From Sipunculus nudus (Eukaryota; Annelida; Sipuncula; Golfingiida; Sipunculidae), in contig CM049307.1 of the NCBI GenBank assembly GCA_026874595.1, positions 76,920,643 to 76,984,642 on the forward strand: a stretch of DNA of 64,000 nucleotides, given 5' to 3'. Below are positions 22,196-34,039 of the stretch, piece by piece (the stretch's first letter is position 1; every line of letters starts with the position of its first letter). Made by a program: the position numbers and the translations under genes. Below the pieces are notes generated by a model. It was not told the DNA's origin. It made no database searches and saw nothing but the letters and a program-made list of their open reading frames with translations.

Positions 22196-22781
22196 GAGTT
22201 AAGTGGTGGATGTGAAGGGATTCTTCAGTAATCCCTGGAGAGCTGAAACATAACTTTAAGTATTTGTTCGTTGCTTTGCCTTTAAGCAAATTAGAGAAAA
22301 ATTATTTTTGCTAAACATTTGAACAGGGTTAGGGTTATCAATAGCCCATTTAAGTTTCGGAGTAATTAGAATAATTAAAATATAATTTCTCAAATATACC
22401 ATCATGACAAAAGACCATTACTTTGTACTATGCATTCGTGTGTATTTGTTCATCCAAGGTAAACCCGTGATTGTGAAGCATGACAGTGCTTATGCATGAA
22501 TCGTGCACATGTGAACACATTACTGATATTAAAAGAGATTCTGGTGAAGGTTTGTAGGCTCCCATGACATGATCGTCAAATTTAAAATGAATACACCAAG
22601 CCATTTATGTTTATTATCTGATTTCATTTTGTTTGTAGTATCCATGTACCATAATAATGTGTTAAGATATTTTTCTTATATATAGGGGCAAGAGTATGAA
22701 TAAGTAATGTTTGGTCTAACTATAAGAAAAGAGTCCTGAAAGAATGAATATCTTTTGCTATATATGGTTGCCTTAAAATCA

Positions 22782-22784
<3 letters not shown>

Positions 22785-22840
<56 letters not shown>
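22785..22840 (+). repeat. (AT)n microsatellite
   Basis: About 27 AT units. Confidence 0.95.
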
Positions 22841-22844
22841 CTCT

Positions 22845-23340
22845 GGAGAAAAACAACACTTAATTCACAACAGTCTGTTTCACGGGATGCGACCCGATCA
22901 TCAGGTGAATGTGGTTAGAATATATATAATCCTAAATAGGTTCCAGTGCTTGCAGTCTAGTGCTCGATAGAGCCAAGGTAGAGCGGGTTAAAACGTTAAG
23001 CACGCTTGAGCATCGTGTTATTACTCAGAGTTTCACGCCGTTGCCGGTATCCGCACCCGGGCGATCATCAGATAACTGACGCTTGTTTGGGACCCAGCTA
23101 TGACAAATAAATTATTCTACCCCCTGGGAATTAATCCTCTGTATGGAGGAGAAATACAGCATACTTCACCACAAAAGCGATAATCCTATTAAACAGGCAA
23201 GTGAAATAATTTCGAAATGCCGACACCTGAAACCACCGAACCATGTAAAAAGAAAGTAACAGTCATAGCTGGGTCCCCTAGGAGTCACGATGTTTATGTG
23301 CATATTAATGAGATAGTCTCAGTTATCTGAACATTTACAA
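22845..23340 (+). repeat. Interspersed repeat with CACGGGATGCGACCCGATCATCAG
   Basis: The words ACGTTAAGCACGCTTGA (about 23000) recur as ACGTTGAGCACGCTTGA at 24487, and ATCATCAG occurs in both, so one repeat family lies on either side of the LTR at 23470. The GTTTCACG...GATCATCAG style of sequence is seen at the ends of Penelope-like elements, but no protein supports that. Confidence 0.4.
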
Positions 23341-23469
23341 AGCAATGCATGATCTGCTCCATGGATGCATGATTTTTTCAAGTGACTTTAGGTGTAAACA
23401 TGCGGATTTCAGAGACTTAACAAGTTATTGCTTGTAAAACCTATAGGCTTTAGCTTTTCAATTGCTTAT

Positions 23470-24318
23470 TGTTACAGGTGTCTCTTTTATTGTGCGCTGT
23501 TGAAATGTGTCTTTCATTTTGCGCTGTTGACATTCTGTTTCGTGTTGGGCTCAAGCCCTGGGCGTTGCCATGGCGTGTAAAGGCCATGTTTAATCCGTAC
23601 TGGTTGAACTCTCGCGGAGTGTAAACACAGCGGTCGCTGTCGTGCTAGTCTGGAATTTTCAAGTGCACGTGTATCGTTCTTTAGATTGTTCATGAAATGG
23701 AAGTTCTCGACTTGAGGTGAAAAGTTATAAACTGGGGGCTTTGTTTAGAGCCGAGAGAGAAGGAAAGAGAAATATTGCAGCGTACACTGGGGAGTCTGAG
23801 TCGGTTTGTGGACCTTTCCAATAAGGGCAGCAGTTATAGATCTTCTATAAATTTGTAACGGATTTTATATAGTCTTCAGTTTGCCTTTGGGGTCACTGCC
23901 AGGATTTCACTTTTGGTTTACAGCAGATTGATTTTGTGATTGAATTGGAAAAATAATTTTCTGAGAAGAATTATGTGAACTGTTCATGTGGATTATATGC
24001 TTTAAAGGACTTGTTGTCGCTATGACAGTGGTGATATCTAGGTACTGTACATTTTATTTATAATACTGTGAACTAATTTTGATATGCTGTTGTTCTGTTG
24101 TTATACTGTGTAATTATATTGATTTGGTGTATTGTAATGTTAGGGTTGTTATAATAATAAATTATAACTATTTATAAAAAAAAATGACTCCCTTTATCCA
24201 TTCCCCTAGACATTTCACGCTGCCTAGTGTTACATAATCGGAATGGTTTTTTTTCTCCATATAACAAAATTTATGCTCGTCACGACTACGTGATCTGTTG
24301 ATATTAGGTTCCGTAACA
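23470..24318 (+). mobile_element. Solo LTR, copy 1 (plus orientation)
   Basis: Starts TGTTACAGGTGTCTCTTTTA and ends CCGTAACA (5-bp inverted TGTTA/TAACA). It shares most of its length, in reverse orientation, with the copies at 24540-25342 and 40732-41514. GTTATAAACTGGGGGCT at 23726 fits a TATA box and AATAATAAATT at about 24152 a polyadenylation signal, giving U3-R-U5 order on the plus strand. Confidence 0.7.
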
Positions 24319-24395
24319 TTGTTTAACATGTTTAATTTAAGTGGATTGGTTAAAATTATTTATTTAAGTTATTAAACATAAAATGTAATGTTTAT

Positions 24396-24441
24396 ATATG
24401 TTTATATATATATATATATATTATAATGAAAAAAAATGAAG

Positions 24442-24478
<37 letters not shown>
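24396..24478 (+). repeat. (TA)n microsatellites between inverted LTRs
   Basis: Two TA tracts (24408-24421 and 24445-24477) in the 221-bp spacer between the two opposed LTR copies. Confidence 0.9.
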
Positions 24479-24480
<2 letters not shown>

Positions 24481-24539
24481 AATAAACGTTGAGCACGCTT
24501 GACTTTGATAGGAACAACATCCCTAGTGTATCATCAGTC

Positions 24540-25342
24540 TGTTACAGAACCTAATATTAACAGATCACGTATGCGTGATGAACACAAATTTTGTAATGGA
24601 GATAAAAACAAATCAGATTCTGTAACACTAGGCAGCGTGAAATGTCTAGGGAAATGAATAAAGAAGTCAGTGTTTTTTGTTAACAAATAACTATAATTTA
24701 TTCTTAAAACAACCCTAACAATACAATGCACTAAATCAAAACAATTATACAGTAAAACAGCGGTATACCAACAAGTCAATATAATCACATAGAAAAATAA
24801 TGTGCACAGTACCTGCATACCAACAACGTCACCACCATAAGTTCCTTAAATGTAAACTCTCGGAGAATGACAGTCCAGTGAAAAGTTGTTGCAACAACCA
24901 AGAAAGTAAACTGAAGTCTAAATGCATAAATCCAGGAGAAAGTCTTTGAAAATCTATAATTGCCGCATTAGTCGGATAAGGTCCTAGAATCTGACACACG
25001 CTTCTGCGTCCGCTGAAATCTTCTCTGCTCTTTGCCCTCCCATTCTAAAACACAGCCCCTTTGTATATCTTAACACCTCAAGCCGAGAATTTTTCACTTC
25101 TCGAACAGTCTATAAGATCTTGCACAACACGCGTTTCAGGAATTCTCGAGAAGACATCGCTGTGCGCACCTCCACATACCAGGGCCAACACGTGACCTCG
25201 GCCAAACGTGAAAACTCCCAGCCAGCATGACAACGAGAGTTCAACCAGTACGGATTAAACAGGGAATGTAATACACGGCCAGACACGAGTGCAACAACAG
25301 GAGTTACGCCCTCGTCACATAATAAAAAGAGCATCTGTAACA
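24540..25342 (-). mobile_element. Solo LTR, copy 2 (minus orientation), with 4-bp TSD
   Basis: Bounded by TGTTACAG...CTGTAACA. The four bases before it (AGTC, 24536-24539) are repeated just after it (AGTC, 25343-25346), a target-site duplication of LTR-retrotransposon size. The inner sequence matches copy 1 inverted and copy 3 in the same orientation. Promoter and polyA elements read on the minus strand. No internal domain is attached, so it is a solo LTR. Confidence 0.75.
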
Positions 25343-25574
25343 AGTCAAAATAATGGAATTTACATGTATTTAACACAATTACTTTCAAAGCACTCTACAC
25401 ATGGTGTATAGCTGCTGTGTGAACATTTATTTCAATTTAACTGCAAACTTATATGTGTGATTTGTTTCATCTTTCCAATAAGACAGAAAGTGCACAATTC
25501 CAGAGGTTAGGAACTGCATACGGGTTTCAGGTTACATCACCTGGTCAGCAGGTGGACGGAGGTGTGTGTGTGTG

Positions 25575-25618
25575 GTGAGGGGAGGGGGTGGGGGGGGGGG
25601 GGGGGTGGGGAGGGGAGA
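25575..25618 (+). repeat. G-rich tract
   Basis: GTGTGTG followed by GGGG/GGTGGG runs, a potential quadruplex-forming stretch. Confidence 0.85.
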
Positions 25619-25820
25619 CGTTAAGCATCAGCCAGTTGACAGCTACAATCTGATCAAGATAAATTATATCTGGGTCAGGGAGGCAGCAGACACAGAATTT
25701 ATATACATCTAAATGTCTATACTGACGGATGAATGATAGACCCCACTACGCCGCTATATATAGTTAAGTTGGCAGAATTAAAAAAATAAAGAAGATCATG
25801 TCAAGACCAAAAAAAAAAAC

Positions 25821-26024
25821 CTAATTATGAATACGGCCTTCACTGTTGCTCCTGTGTCCAAGGTATTTATCACTCCGCTGCCCAAACTGACATTTCTCAG
25901 GATTTACGCGAACTCCGTGGTTCTTTAACCGTGTCAAAACTTCTCTGATTTCCTGCTCATGTTCATCTGAGTCTCCGGCAGTTAGGAGAATGTCATCCAG
26001 GTAACAACACATCCGCACCGGCAA
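25821..26024 (-). pseudogene. Reverse transcriptase palm fragment
   Basis: 67-codon frame with C-C-Y-L-D-D-I-L-L-T, then EVLTRLKNHGVRVNPEKCQF and a YLGHR motif: palm and thumb of a Gypsy RT with the catalytic YLDD retained. It is only the last third of the domain; earlier motifs lie upstream in the same strand interrupted by stops. Confidence 0.8.
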
Positions 26025-26549
26025 GTATCTTTTTTTTCAGTCACCATTGGAAAATGGCGGGGCACTAACAATACCATAGTTTAAGCGCCTATAGCGATGT
26101 AGTCCTCGATGGGTAGTAATGATCAACATAGCTTGAGAGTCCTCATCTAACTCAAGTTGAATGTATGCCTAGGCAAAATCAAGTTTAGTGTAGCACTTAC
26201 CACCAGCTAGTTGGGCAAAGAGATCTTCGGCTTATGGTAGTGGATACTGATCAACATCAAGGAATATGTTCACCGATACCTTATAATCTCCGCATAGGCG
26301 AATTTGTCCATTGGCCTTTCGAATGTTAACTGTGGGCGATGCCCATTCACTGTGTGTCACTCTGTATATTTTCCCTGCCGCTTCAAGTCTATCCAACTCT
26401 CAATCGACTGCTTCTCTGAGAGCATATGGAACCGGGCGCGCTTCGCAAAATACAGGTTTGCTTCCTTCTTTTAGTCTCAGTGATGCTTGGTATCCCTGTA
26501 TACACCCGGGTTCATCACTAAACACATCTGCATAATCTGTTTTAACAGT

Positions 26550-26864
26550 CTATGGCAGTCCTGGCTCTGAACTGAGATTATACAATTTCTTCCAATCCAG
26601 CTTAATGGAATATAACCAGTTTCTACCCAGTAAAGATACTCTGTCCCCCTTAACTATAAGTAATGGTAACACTGCCTCTTGGTTACCATACTGAACATTC
26701 ACCGTTACCTCTCCTAGTAACTCTAGCCGAGTACGACTATAGTCCTTCAGACGTATATCACTTGGTTTTAACTGCAAGTACTTCAAATGTTCATTATAAA
26801 ACAGTTCTGGGGCTACTGTCACACTAGCACCAGTATTAACTTCCGTCTGTAAGAAGATAACCAA
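26550..26864 (-). pseudogene. Retrotransposon aspartic protease with altered active site
   Basis: 104-codon frame. T-E-V-N-T-G-A-S-V-T-V is the retropepsin active-site loop with Asn for the catalytic Asp, and LLGRNWLYSIKLDWKKL resembles the LLGRNWL-x-x-I-x-L-DW block that ends Gypsy proteases. Length is near normal for the domain, but the Asp-to-Asn change should abolish activity. Confidence 0.8.
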
Positions 26865-27048
26865 AGGTATTTCCTGTTCTCCGACCTTCCAACCCAGGCG
26901 GTGACCTCCGAATCGTTTCTTGAATTACTGTGAAAAATGTGTGATTAGCGATACCTGGTTTTGGCACTTGCGCCCTCTGCTGTGTGAACAACTTGCTCAG
27001 TTCCTTTCAGTTCCTTGCTATCCCTCTCTGCTGCCTCTGCTGCTATAG

Positions 27049-27273
27049 CTACATCACAAGCCTCTTTAAAAATAACATTTTCTTGGTCAACAGTTCTCTT
27101 TGTAGAGCTTCATTAGCAAGTCCACAAACGAGTCTATCTCGAAGGGCACTATCTAGAAATTCTCGAAACTCACACTTTAAAATCAACTGTTTGAGGGTGA
27201 CAACAAACTGTGAAACCGTTTCACCATGGCCCTGGTCACATTTGTAAAACTTAAAACGTTCGGCTATAACCAA
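27049..27273 (-). pseudogene. Retrotransposon gag fragment
   Basis: 74-codon frame with ERFKFYKCDQ, ETVSQFVVTLKQL, CEFREFL...LRDRLVCGL and LLTKK, the central alpha-helical capsid part of Ty3/Gypsy gag (retrotrans_gag type). A stop lies just upstream. Confidence 0.75.
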
Positions 27274-27440
27274 CGGTTTTGGCGAGAAATGAGTCTCCTA
27301 CGCTTGCGCCAATTCCTCAAATGACTTGTCACTAGGTTTTTCAGGTGCCACAACATTCCGATTATACCATAAGCCTTAGGTCCCAAATGACTAAGTAACA
27401 CTGCTCGTTTCTTTTCAGCGTACGCTCTTTACACAGCGCT

Positions 27441-28455
27441 TTACCCATAGGTCTACTACCTATATCGTAAGCGCCGTTTGTTATGACCTCTTATCTTAAA
27501 TCGCTACACAAGAGGGGAGCACTGTATTTTGGTCGAATAAGATGAGACCCTGTGCTGGAAGACAAAACGGTTTACCAGCCAAGCAAGGAATACTCATTTT
27601 GAGTGACAGCTTATCGCCCCTGCAACCGTTTGAACAGGTCACAGGCTCAGAGAGAATGGCCCCAAATCTGGTATGCACCGGTCCTTTGTCACATAGGATG
27701 CCCGGCCGGTGAGCTGTAATTCAAACGATTCAAACGAAATGTAACAACAAAGGCTCCGTGCACACCTCGTTGGCTGGTTTCAGTTTTGCAGACAACAGAT
27801 ACATGGCTACGCTAACATAGTGTAACCATAAACTGTCATAAAGTGGCACTTGAGGGGCAGCTATGGGCGGAGCCAGGATTCCTGTCGAGTGTTTGTTAAT
27901 TGGCATCTGGTTGGCTTGCTGTCATATCATATGCACGTTTTTTTTTCAGCAGACAACGAATCGCCACCTGGTGTCTAAGTGTATCATAAACGGTCAACCC
28001 AGGCAGCTGGAAAATCAGTTGCTACTTTAGAAGCGCAAGATTTCTGCTGCCTCGGGAGCGTATTTCCATCGCTGTCCATATCATTTGCAATGAAAAACTG
28101 CTCAGGTCTGTCCAAATGACATTCGAACGGCTTGTCGGCCTCACAAAAAGATCCTATTATGCCCATAAACGACACCGCGACTGACCTGAACCTGTCCGTT
28201 ATACACACTTGAGTATAACCGCGTCGCCAGTTGTTTTTTTTTGGCGCTCGAAACACTCGATCAACATACAGAGCAAACACAAATAAAAAATGGCGGACAC
28301 AAACTTGTTTATCACATGCGCATGCGTAATGCTATAGGCCCCTCAACCCCTCCCCCCCCCCCCCACCCCCCTCACCGGCACTATTTACGCCCTGTACCTG
28401 CCCGTTTGTCTGCCTGCGTGTCCGACCGACCGAACGATGTAATTAACAAAACAAA
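27441..28455. other. No gene recognised
   Basis: A 98-codon minus-strand frame at 27984-28280 has no recognisable domain. A 16-base C-rich tract lies near 28350. The sequence may include the remaining 5' part or LTR of the Gypsy element, but no matching LTR pair was found. Confidence 0.35.
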
Positions 28456-28459
28456 AAAA

Positions 28460-29712
28460 TGATTTTTTTAGCTCAGCGGACTGTAAGTCATCTGAGCTTG
28501 AGCAATCACTCTTTGTCCGTCGTCCGTCCGGTCGTCAGGCCGTCCTGGCGTTTGTCCGTTAACAGGGCACAAATCGTAACCGCTGGACCTAGAATCTTCT
28601 TACTTGACATTCAGAGAGGTCCATACAAAATCTCCTTGGAAACCTGAAATTAGGTCTCTGTTACCCATATTCACCCAGCTATGAGGCTCCGATGTACCCC
28701 CCCCCCCCCCAGAATAATGGAAAATTTCATACAAAATCTCAAGTATCTGAACAACTAATGCATTGATCACCATGATTCTTTGCATGAATATTGATAATGG
28801 AGTGTTTCATCAGTTTCTGCAGACTGGTGGCGCCATCTGTATTTTTTCGAATTTTTCACGAATTTTTTTCTTAAATTTTGAGACCTTAAAAGAAGCTGTC
28901 ATCTGTTAACAGGGCACAAATCGTAACCGCTGGACCTAGATTCTTCTAACTTGACATCAAGGGAGGTTCATGACAAGTCTCTGTGAAAACATGAAATTAG
29001 GTCTCTGTTACCCATTTCCTTCGTAGTAAGTACCCCTCAGAATAATTAAAAATTTGATACAAAAGCTCCAGTATCTGAATAACCAATGCATTTTTCTCCA
29101 TGATTCTTTGCAGGCATATTGATCATGGAGTGTTCCATCAGTTCCTGCAAACTGTTGGCGCCACCTGTATTTTTTTCATTTTTTAGCCTTTTTTCTCTAT
29201 TTATGAGACCTTCAAATGAAGTGGTCATCTGTTAACATGGCACAGACTGTAACTGCTGAACCTAGAATCTTCTTACTTGACATCCAGGGAGACTAATGAA
29301 AAATCTCCTTGGAACCCTGAAATTAGGTTTCTGTTACCCATATTCTCTGAGTTGTAGGGCTCATAAATACCCCCAAGAATAATTAAAAATTTGATACAAA
29401 CAAAAGCTCCAGTATCTGAATAACTAATGCCTTGATAGCCATGATTCTTTGGATATATATTGATCATGGAGTGTTTCATCATTTCCTGCATACTGGTGGC
29501 ACTACCTGTATTTTTTTTAAATTTTTACGCATTTTTTTTCTATTTATGAGACCTTCAAATGAAGTCGTCATCTCTCCAAAAGGCCACTAAAACCCAATTC
29601 GAAGGACAAAATTCGTGATTTGTTTGCACTCTGGCAGTCATTTTGCTCATTGTTCAACATTCCTTGAATTCAGCTGAGCGTCATGGCCCATGGGCCACTT
29701 GTTCGAAATGGC
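28460..29712 (+). mobile_element. Non-autonomous element with three ~330-bp central repeats
   Basis: Left part: TTTTTTAGCTCAGCGGACTG followed by CGTCCGTCCGG-rich sequence. Core: three tandem units starting GTTAACAGGGCACAAATCG at 28558, the same at 28906, and a diverged GTTAACATGGCACAGACTG at 29230; each carries CCTAGAATCTTCT, TGAAATTAGGT, GATTCTTTG and a GAGACCTT...AAGAAG/AATGAAG end. Right part: a perfect GGCCCATGGGCC palindrome at about 29685-29696 followed by ACTTGTT. This layout (unique ends, tandem core, terminal hairpin) resembles non-autonomous Helitron/pearl-type elements described from bivalves; that assignment is inference. Confidence 0.65.
28558..29573 (+). repeat. Three tandem ~330-bp units
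   Basis: Units of about 348, 324 and 344 bp. Units 1 and 2 are closer in their first 60 bases than unit 3. Differences include a 14-C tract only in unit 1 (near 28697). Confidence 0.85.
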
Positions 29713-31270
29713 TGTTACGCGGTAATGTAAAATCTTATTTTGTCATAAAAATATCATAGGTTGATTCGATTTTCATATTTATTGTATCATACTTGATGGG
29801 TTTGTTTACTCTGAAGGTGTGGCCGCATCGGGGAGACATGCATAATGATTTTTGTCTGTCGTCTTCGTCCATCGCTTCCGTTGTCATATTTGTCGCACAT
29901 TTCATTTCATCTTTGTGTACCAGATACACAATTTTTTTTTTCAACCAAGTTCTCGGAAGAGTTGGAAAATGGGTGACCTAAAGCTTCTTGCAGGGTGGTG
30001 TTATATATTATTCTAAAAACTCTTTGCCTCAAAATATCAACATTGGTATTTTTTTATGGATATTATTTTTTTGGTACTGCCATATGAATAAATAATTTAT
30101 TAAATAATAGATCTTCGGTCGTTTTTATTTTTCAATCATCGATTATTATTTTAAAACAAATTCCTACCACAAATGAAAACGTAGGTACTCGTTGTACAAA
30201 CAGCTGATATCTGCTGGAGAAGGGAAAACAATGTGGAACTAACTATGGTTGTACAAAAATGTCTGTAGCTACCTAGTTTCATCACTGCTATATCTGACTG
30301 TTTTGATTTGGCTATACGATTATTTTCTGTATCACTGGCAAAACATTGTTTTGATAACCACCTACGAGCAGGATTCAAACATTGTGGCCAAAAGGGTTTG
30401 AAAACTCAATTCGTTGTTTGAACCGAGTTGCATTTTCCTTATGAGAGTGGTGGTGTTAAAGAAAGAATAGGTTTATGTTTATGATTAACTGTCTATCCTG
30501 CTTATTTATAATAACCTTTTTATTTTTTATGGCTACTTTAATAACCACTTTCATTAGCAATTTCAATTTTTTAAAAATAAATGTTACTTTGCAGTTATAA
30601 ATTTTTCAACGTAATCCTTCACCATGACAATTTGGATTGTAGTCATTTTAGTTTTTAAAAAAGAACAAGTTAAAGCTGCTTATTTACACAAATAATGTTA
30701 TTTAAGAGAATATTTAAATTTGTAAAGAGAGACAGTAATTGCTCAAGATTTATCAGCGACTACGAAATAAACGGCATCTGATGAAATCACGTAATTACAC
30801 TTTAATTATCTAATTCGTCATATTAGTAAAAGCGCTTTAACTTTCAGTGTTGTTTTAAACTGTAACAATAAAGAAACAATACGGCACAGAAGGTTCCTTA
30901 TTTTTATTAATATATGTTTTATAATAAATAGATTATACATTTTATTTATTTTTAATTAATTTTTATATTAGTCCCTAAAACTCTTCTAAAGATAATTTTT
31001 AAATGTTCATCATTAATACATGGATGAAGATATATAATCCTTGGCCATTAGAACATTGGTGTAGACACCTTGATCGCTAAGACAGGACAAGATCTAAGAG
31101 ACATATAAGCAAAACCATAATAAACCAATACTGGCGACGGCTAATTTGCAAATTAATGGGTTTTACACGAAATGCCCAGAGGTTTCAGGACGACATCCTC
31201 TCTAATATTAGTAAATAGATCCAAAGGTCATGAAACTACAAAAATATTTTATGCAAGAAACTTTATAAAA
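29713..31270. other. No gene recognised
   Basis: AT-rich, short frames only (69 codons at most). No domain, splice pattern or repeat structure could be supported. Confidence 0.4.
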
Positions 31271-31277
31271 GCACCCA

Positions 31278-32284
31278 CAGGGGCTGATCCAGGAATTTGG
31301 AGAACCCAGGAGGACCAATGAACAAACCTAAAAAAAAAGTTCCCAGGTTCGGTAAGAGGGGGGGGGGGGGGGGTTAAGGCCGCAAAAATTGAATCAATAA
31401 AATGGGTATGTTAAAAATTGGGTATGTTAAAAATGTGGAAGAGTCGTGCAGTAGAGTAGTGATGGAAATCCATGAGCGAATAATCACGCGAGGTGAAATT
31501 AACATCAGTGCGCCTGCACTTATTAACCTGACTGACCAAAACCCAGCTGTTACACTGAAATATACAAGGTGGGATTTGTTCATTTCAAGCCCCTGACGCA
31601 CCTGTATGCACTCAGTCAAGGTGCTTAGAATTTAATGGGAAACATTTATTAAATTTAGAGAATTTATTTCCGTTGATTTCGGTTTATTTTTTTATTATAT
31701 TAATAATAATAAGAAGAAGAGGAACAGCAGCAACAACAAAAACAACAATAAAGATAACATTGTACATTGTAATTACAGTATTATACATTGCAATCAATAA
31801 ATCACTGCAATGGGTAATATCGGACCGAGGAATACCAAATATAGAAAAAAACTAGTCCAGAAATGGACTGCTCGGGGCCTATTTGTTATCTGGTAGTCTA
31901 TGTGACGGGGCAACATAGGCTATCAGATTAATAATAGGCTCCGAACAGGTCAGTTTGGGAGCAAGTAAATACAAAAATTACAAGCTCCGTGGCTCACTCA
32001 CAGACGTGTGCAATATAAAGGTATATCTCAGTATTATGAGCCCCTCCCTTAGTATAGAAATACTAGTACTTAACGGAGCAAATCACACTAACGTACATTA
32101 TTGACCTCAACTAATGAAATAGAAAGTTATAAAATGTGGATAATTTAATCATTACTCGCGAGTAAAAATTTTATCTGAAAAATTAAATTTATCATGAATA
32201 AATGTTAAAAGAAACAGATAACGTGAGAGGTTTTACGGCTCAACGGGGGGTGGGGGAGGCGGCCCCTCTCTGGATCCGCCACTG
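31278..32284 (+). mobile_element. Non-autonomous DNA element with CAGNGGCNGATCCAG ends
   Basis: Left end CAGGGGCTGATCCAGGA and right end CTGGATCCGCCACTG are inverted repeats of one another with few mismatches, bounding about 1.0 kb. CCAGGAGGACCAATGA after the left end is shared with 6825 and 10430, so it belongs to the same family. A 16-G run lies at 31359. The interior has only a 64-codon frame and no transposase. No target duplication could be recognised. Ends beginning CAG are typical of hAT-type elements. Confidence 0.6.
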
Positions 32285-32289
32285 GCGTG

Positions 32290-33995
32290 GTGTCTCATGT
32301 GTTGATATCTATTTCATTATTAAACTTGTTAACAGGGCATTTGTTTAATTTCGTTCATTATTAGACCTATGACTCATTATTTCATTTTAGCTTACTTTAT
32401 AGAACTGATCTGCCAGCTATTGAAAATATTGTCAGTATTGTCATGATATCTCTTTGATGAACCGAGGTAACGGCATTTCGACCCTCTGTTATTTGAGAGT
32501 CTATACGACCAGCTTACTTGACTGGCAGATAATCAGCGCCTACAGAGTCGGTTGGGAGTCAGGTTGGGGGTCAGGTCCTGAAGGAGAATAGTGAATGGTT
32601 TTGCCTACTTTGGCTCGCTCTAGCCGTTATGCCAGGAGGCTTTTAAAAAGATATGTTGTTTGATTTTTAGGCTTGTTTAGCATAATATAAAAAAATATGG
32701 TATCAGTCAAATATTTTTAAATCTGTGGCCAATCAAAGACATGTTGTCCAATTGCTTGTTTGGAACGGCTTGGAGAGGTAATTTGAGCTTCACTGCATTC
32801 GGACCCTGATTTTCTTGGCCTTGTTTGACTGTAGAAACAACAAAATTCCAGGTAAAATAAATATTTAATATCAGAATTTATTTTGAAAACTGATTAAAGA
32901 GGCCAAAACCTCAGGTGTTTTACAGATGTTAAAAAGGCAAAATAAATACAGCCACGTGTCCTGACAGAATATCAAGCAGCCGGCTTTGTAGATCACACCC
33001 TGTCATGTACTAATGTTAAGAGTGACCATCGCACACTCTTTTTTAACATTTCAGATTTTCGGGAGGAATGATATTTGACTAGGAAGTTATTGTTTGTTGT
33101 GTAGACTTGCCCATTCGATGAAATGATTGAATTATATTTTTTCGTACTAGCGGAGCCATCAAACTTACTCTTGCTGTGTTGCTTAATAAGAACAGGTACT
33201 ACCACTTCGCAGCATTGTAATGAAAGTACGGCTCTCTGGCCGACTATTTCAGATAAGAGCAGACACTGAGTTACGTATATCGGTACATAAAATCACGTTT
33301 AGTGAACGTGGTTTAGTAGAAAACGTAAATACTAAAGTACAGGGACGGCTATTTGTTGTGGATTGAGAACAAATATCAGGACGCGCGTATAAGTGTTCTA
33401 CATCATCCGGCATCAGGAAGAACAGAATTTGAATTGTGGTGTCCATCTGCTTGTCTACACTGTTTTGAACACTGTCTTGTTACTATAGCTTGTGTTGCCT
33501 TGTAAATCCTGTGCCCTTTAGATGTCCTAAATCCTGTCCTTCCAAGTCAAAGGAAGAATTTGGTGGAAATTTGATTATTTTTACTTTCTTTTGCAATCTA
33601 CTAGAAGAAAATGTACTTCATCGGAAAGTAAGAGTGAAACTTTTCTTCAAAAAAACTTCTTTAGGGGATCTGCTGATTTTCTGTTAAACGATATACCTAT
33701 AGATATTAAGTGTGCTGAAACTATTTAATGAAAGGCAAGTAAATGATTGTATTTTAGTCTGTGATAACCCATAACACTCCCCTGCTAGCAAATAAACTGA
33801 TTAAAGTCATACCATCAGAATAACAAGGATATGCCTTCCGCTCACAACTGATTACCAGTCATTGCAGGTTGAACTCGGGTTTTGGCGGTGAAGATTTGCG
33901 GAGCAGGGCGGGACGAGGCTTTTCTTCGTAGGTGTGGTTCGGTAAGGGGCGGGGTCTAAGGGGTACCCCGGCTATTGTGACTCGGACCCATCATA
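32290..33995. other. No gene recognised; possible LINE endonuclease scrap
   Basis: At about 32985-33060 one frame reads VDHTLSCTNVKSDHRTLFF, resembling the SDH motif of LINE endonucleases, but it is too short to be sure. A GC-rich patch lies at 33870-33970. Otherwise unremarkable. Confidence 0.3.
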
Positions 33996-33996
33996 G

Positions 33997-33997
<1 letters not shown>

Positions 33998-34036
<39 letters not shown>
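33998..34036 (+). repeat. (TA)n microsatellite
   Basis: About 19 TA units with a TGTGTATATGTGTG tail. Confidence 0.95.

Positions 34037-34039
<3 letters not shown>

Larger units (their letters stand above)
25821..27440 (-). mobile_element. Decayed Ty3/Gypsy retrotransposon (gag, protease, RT)
   Basis: Read on the minus strand, the order is gag, protease, RT, as in Ty3/Gypsy. Gag: AERFKFYKCDQGHGETVSQF and RDRLVCGL at 27273-27049, preceded to about 27400 by FEELAQA and SPKPL blocks. Protease: E-V-N-T-G-A-S at 26843-26823, where the catalytic Asp is Asn. RT: RLCGDYK near 26300, TKLDFA near 26190, HRGLYRYRRL near 26110 and the intact YLDD box at 26003-25992. Stop codons (for instance near 26232 and 26172) and frame breaks are present. 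RNase H and integrase are missing; the element stops at a poly-A/T tract near 25810. Confidence 0.8.

Noticed and set aside
27984-28280. 98-codon minus-strand frame downstream of the Gypsy gag region
   Set aside because: No recognisable motif; could not be tied to the retrotransposon or to splice sites.
28558-29573. Possible CRISPR-like or regular satellite array
   Set aside because: Units are ~330 bp with no spacer structure and sit inside a mobile element of a eukaryotic genome.
32985-33060. LINE endonuclease SDH-like fragment
   Set aside because: About 20 residues of weak similarity only; mentioned in the gap entry but not called.
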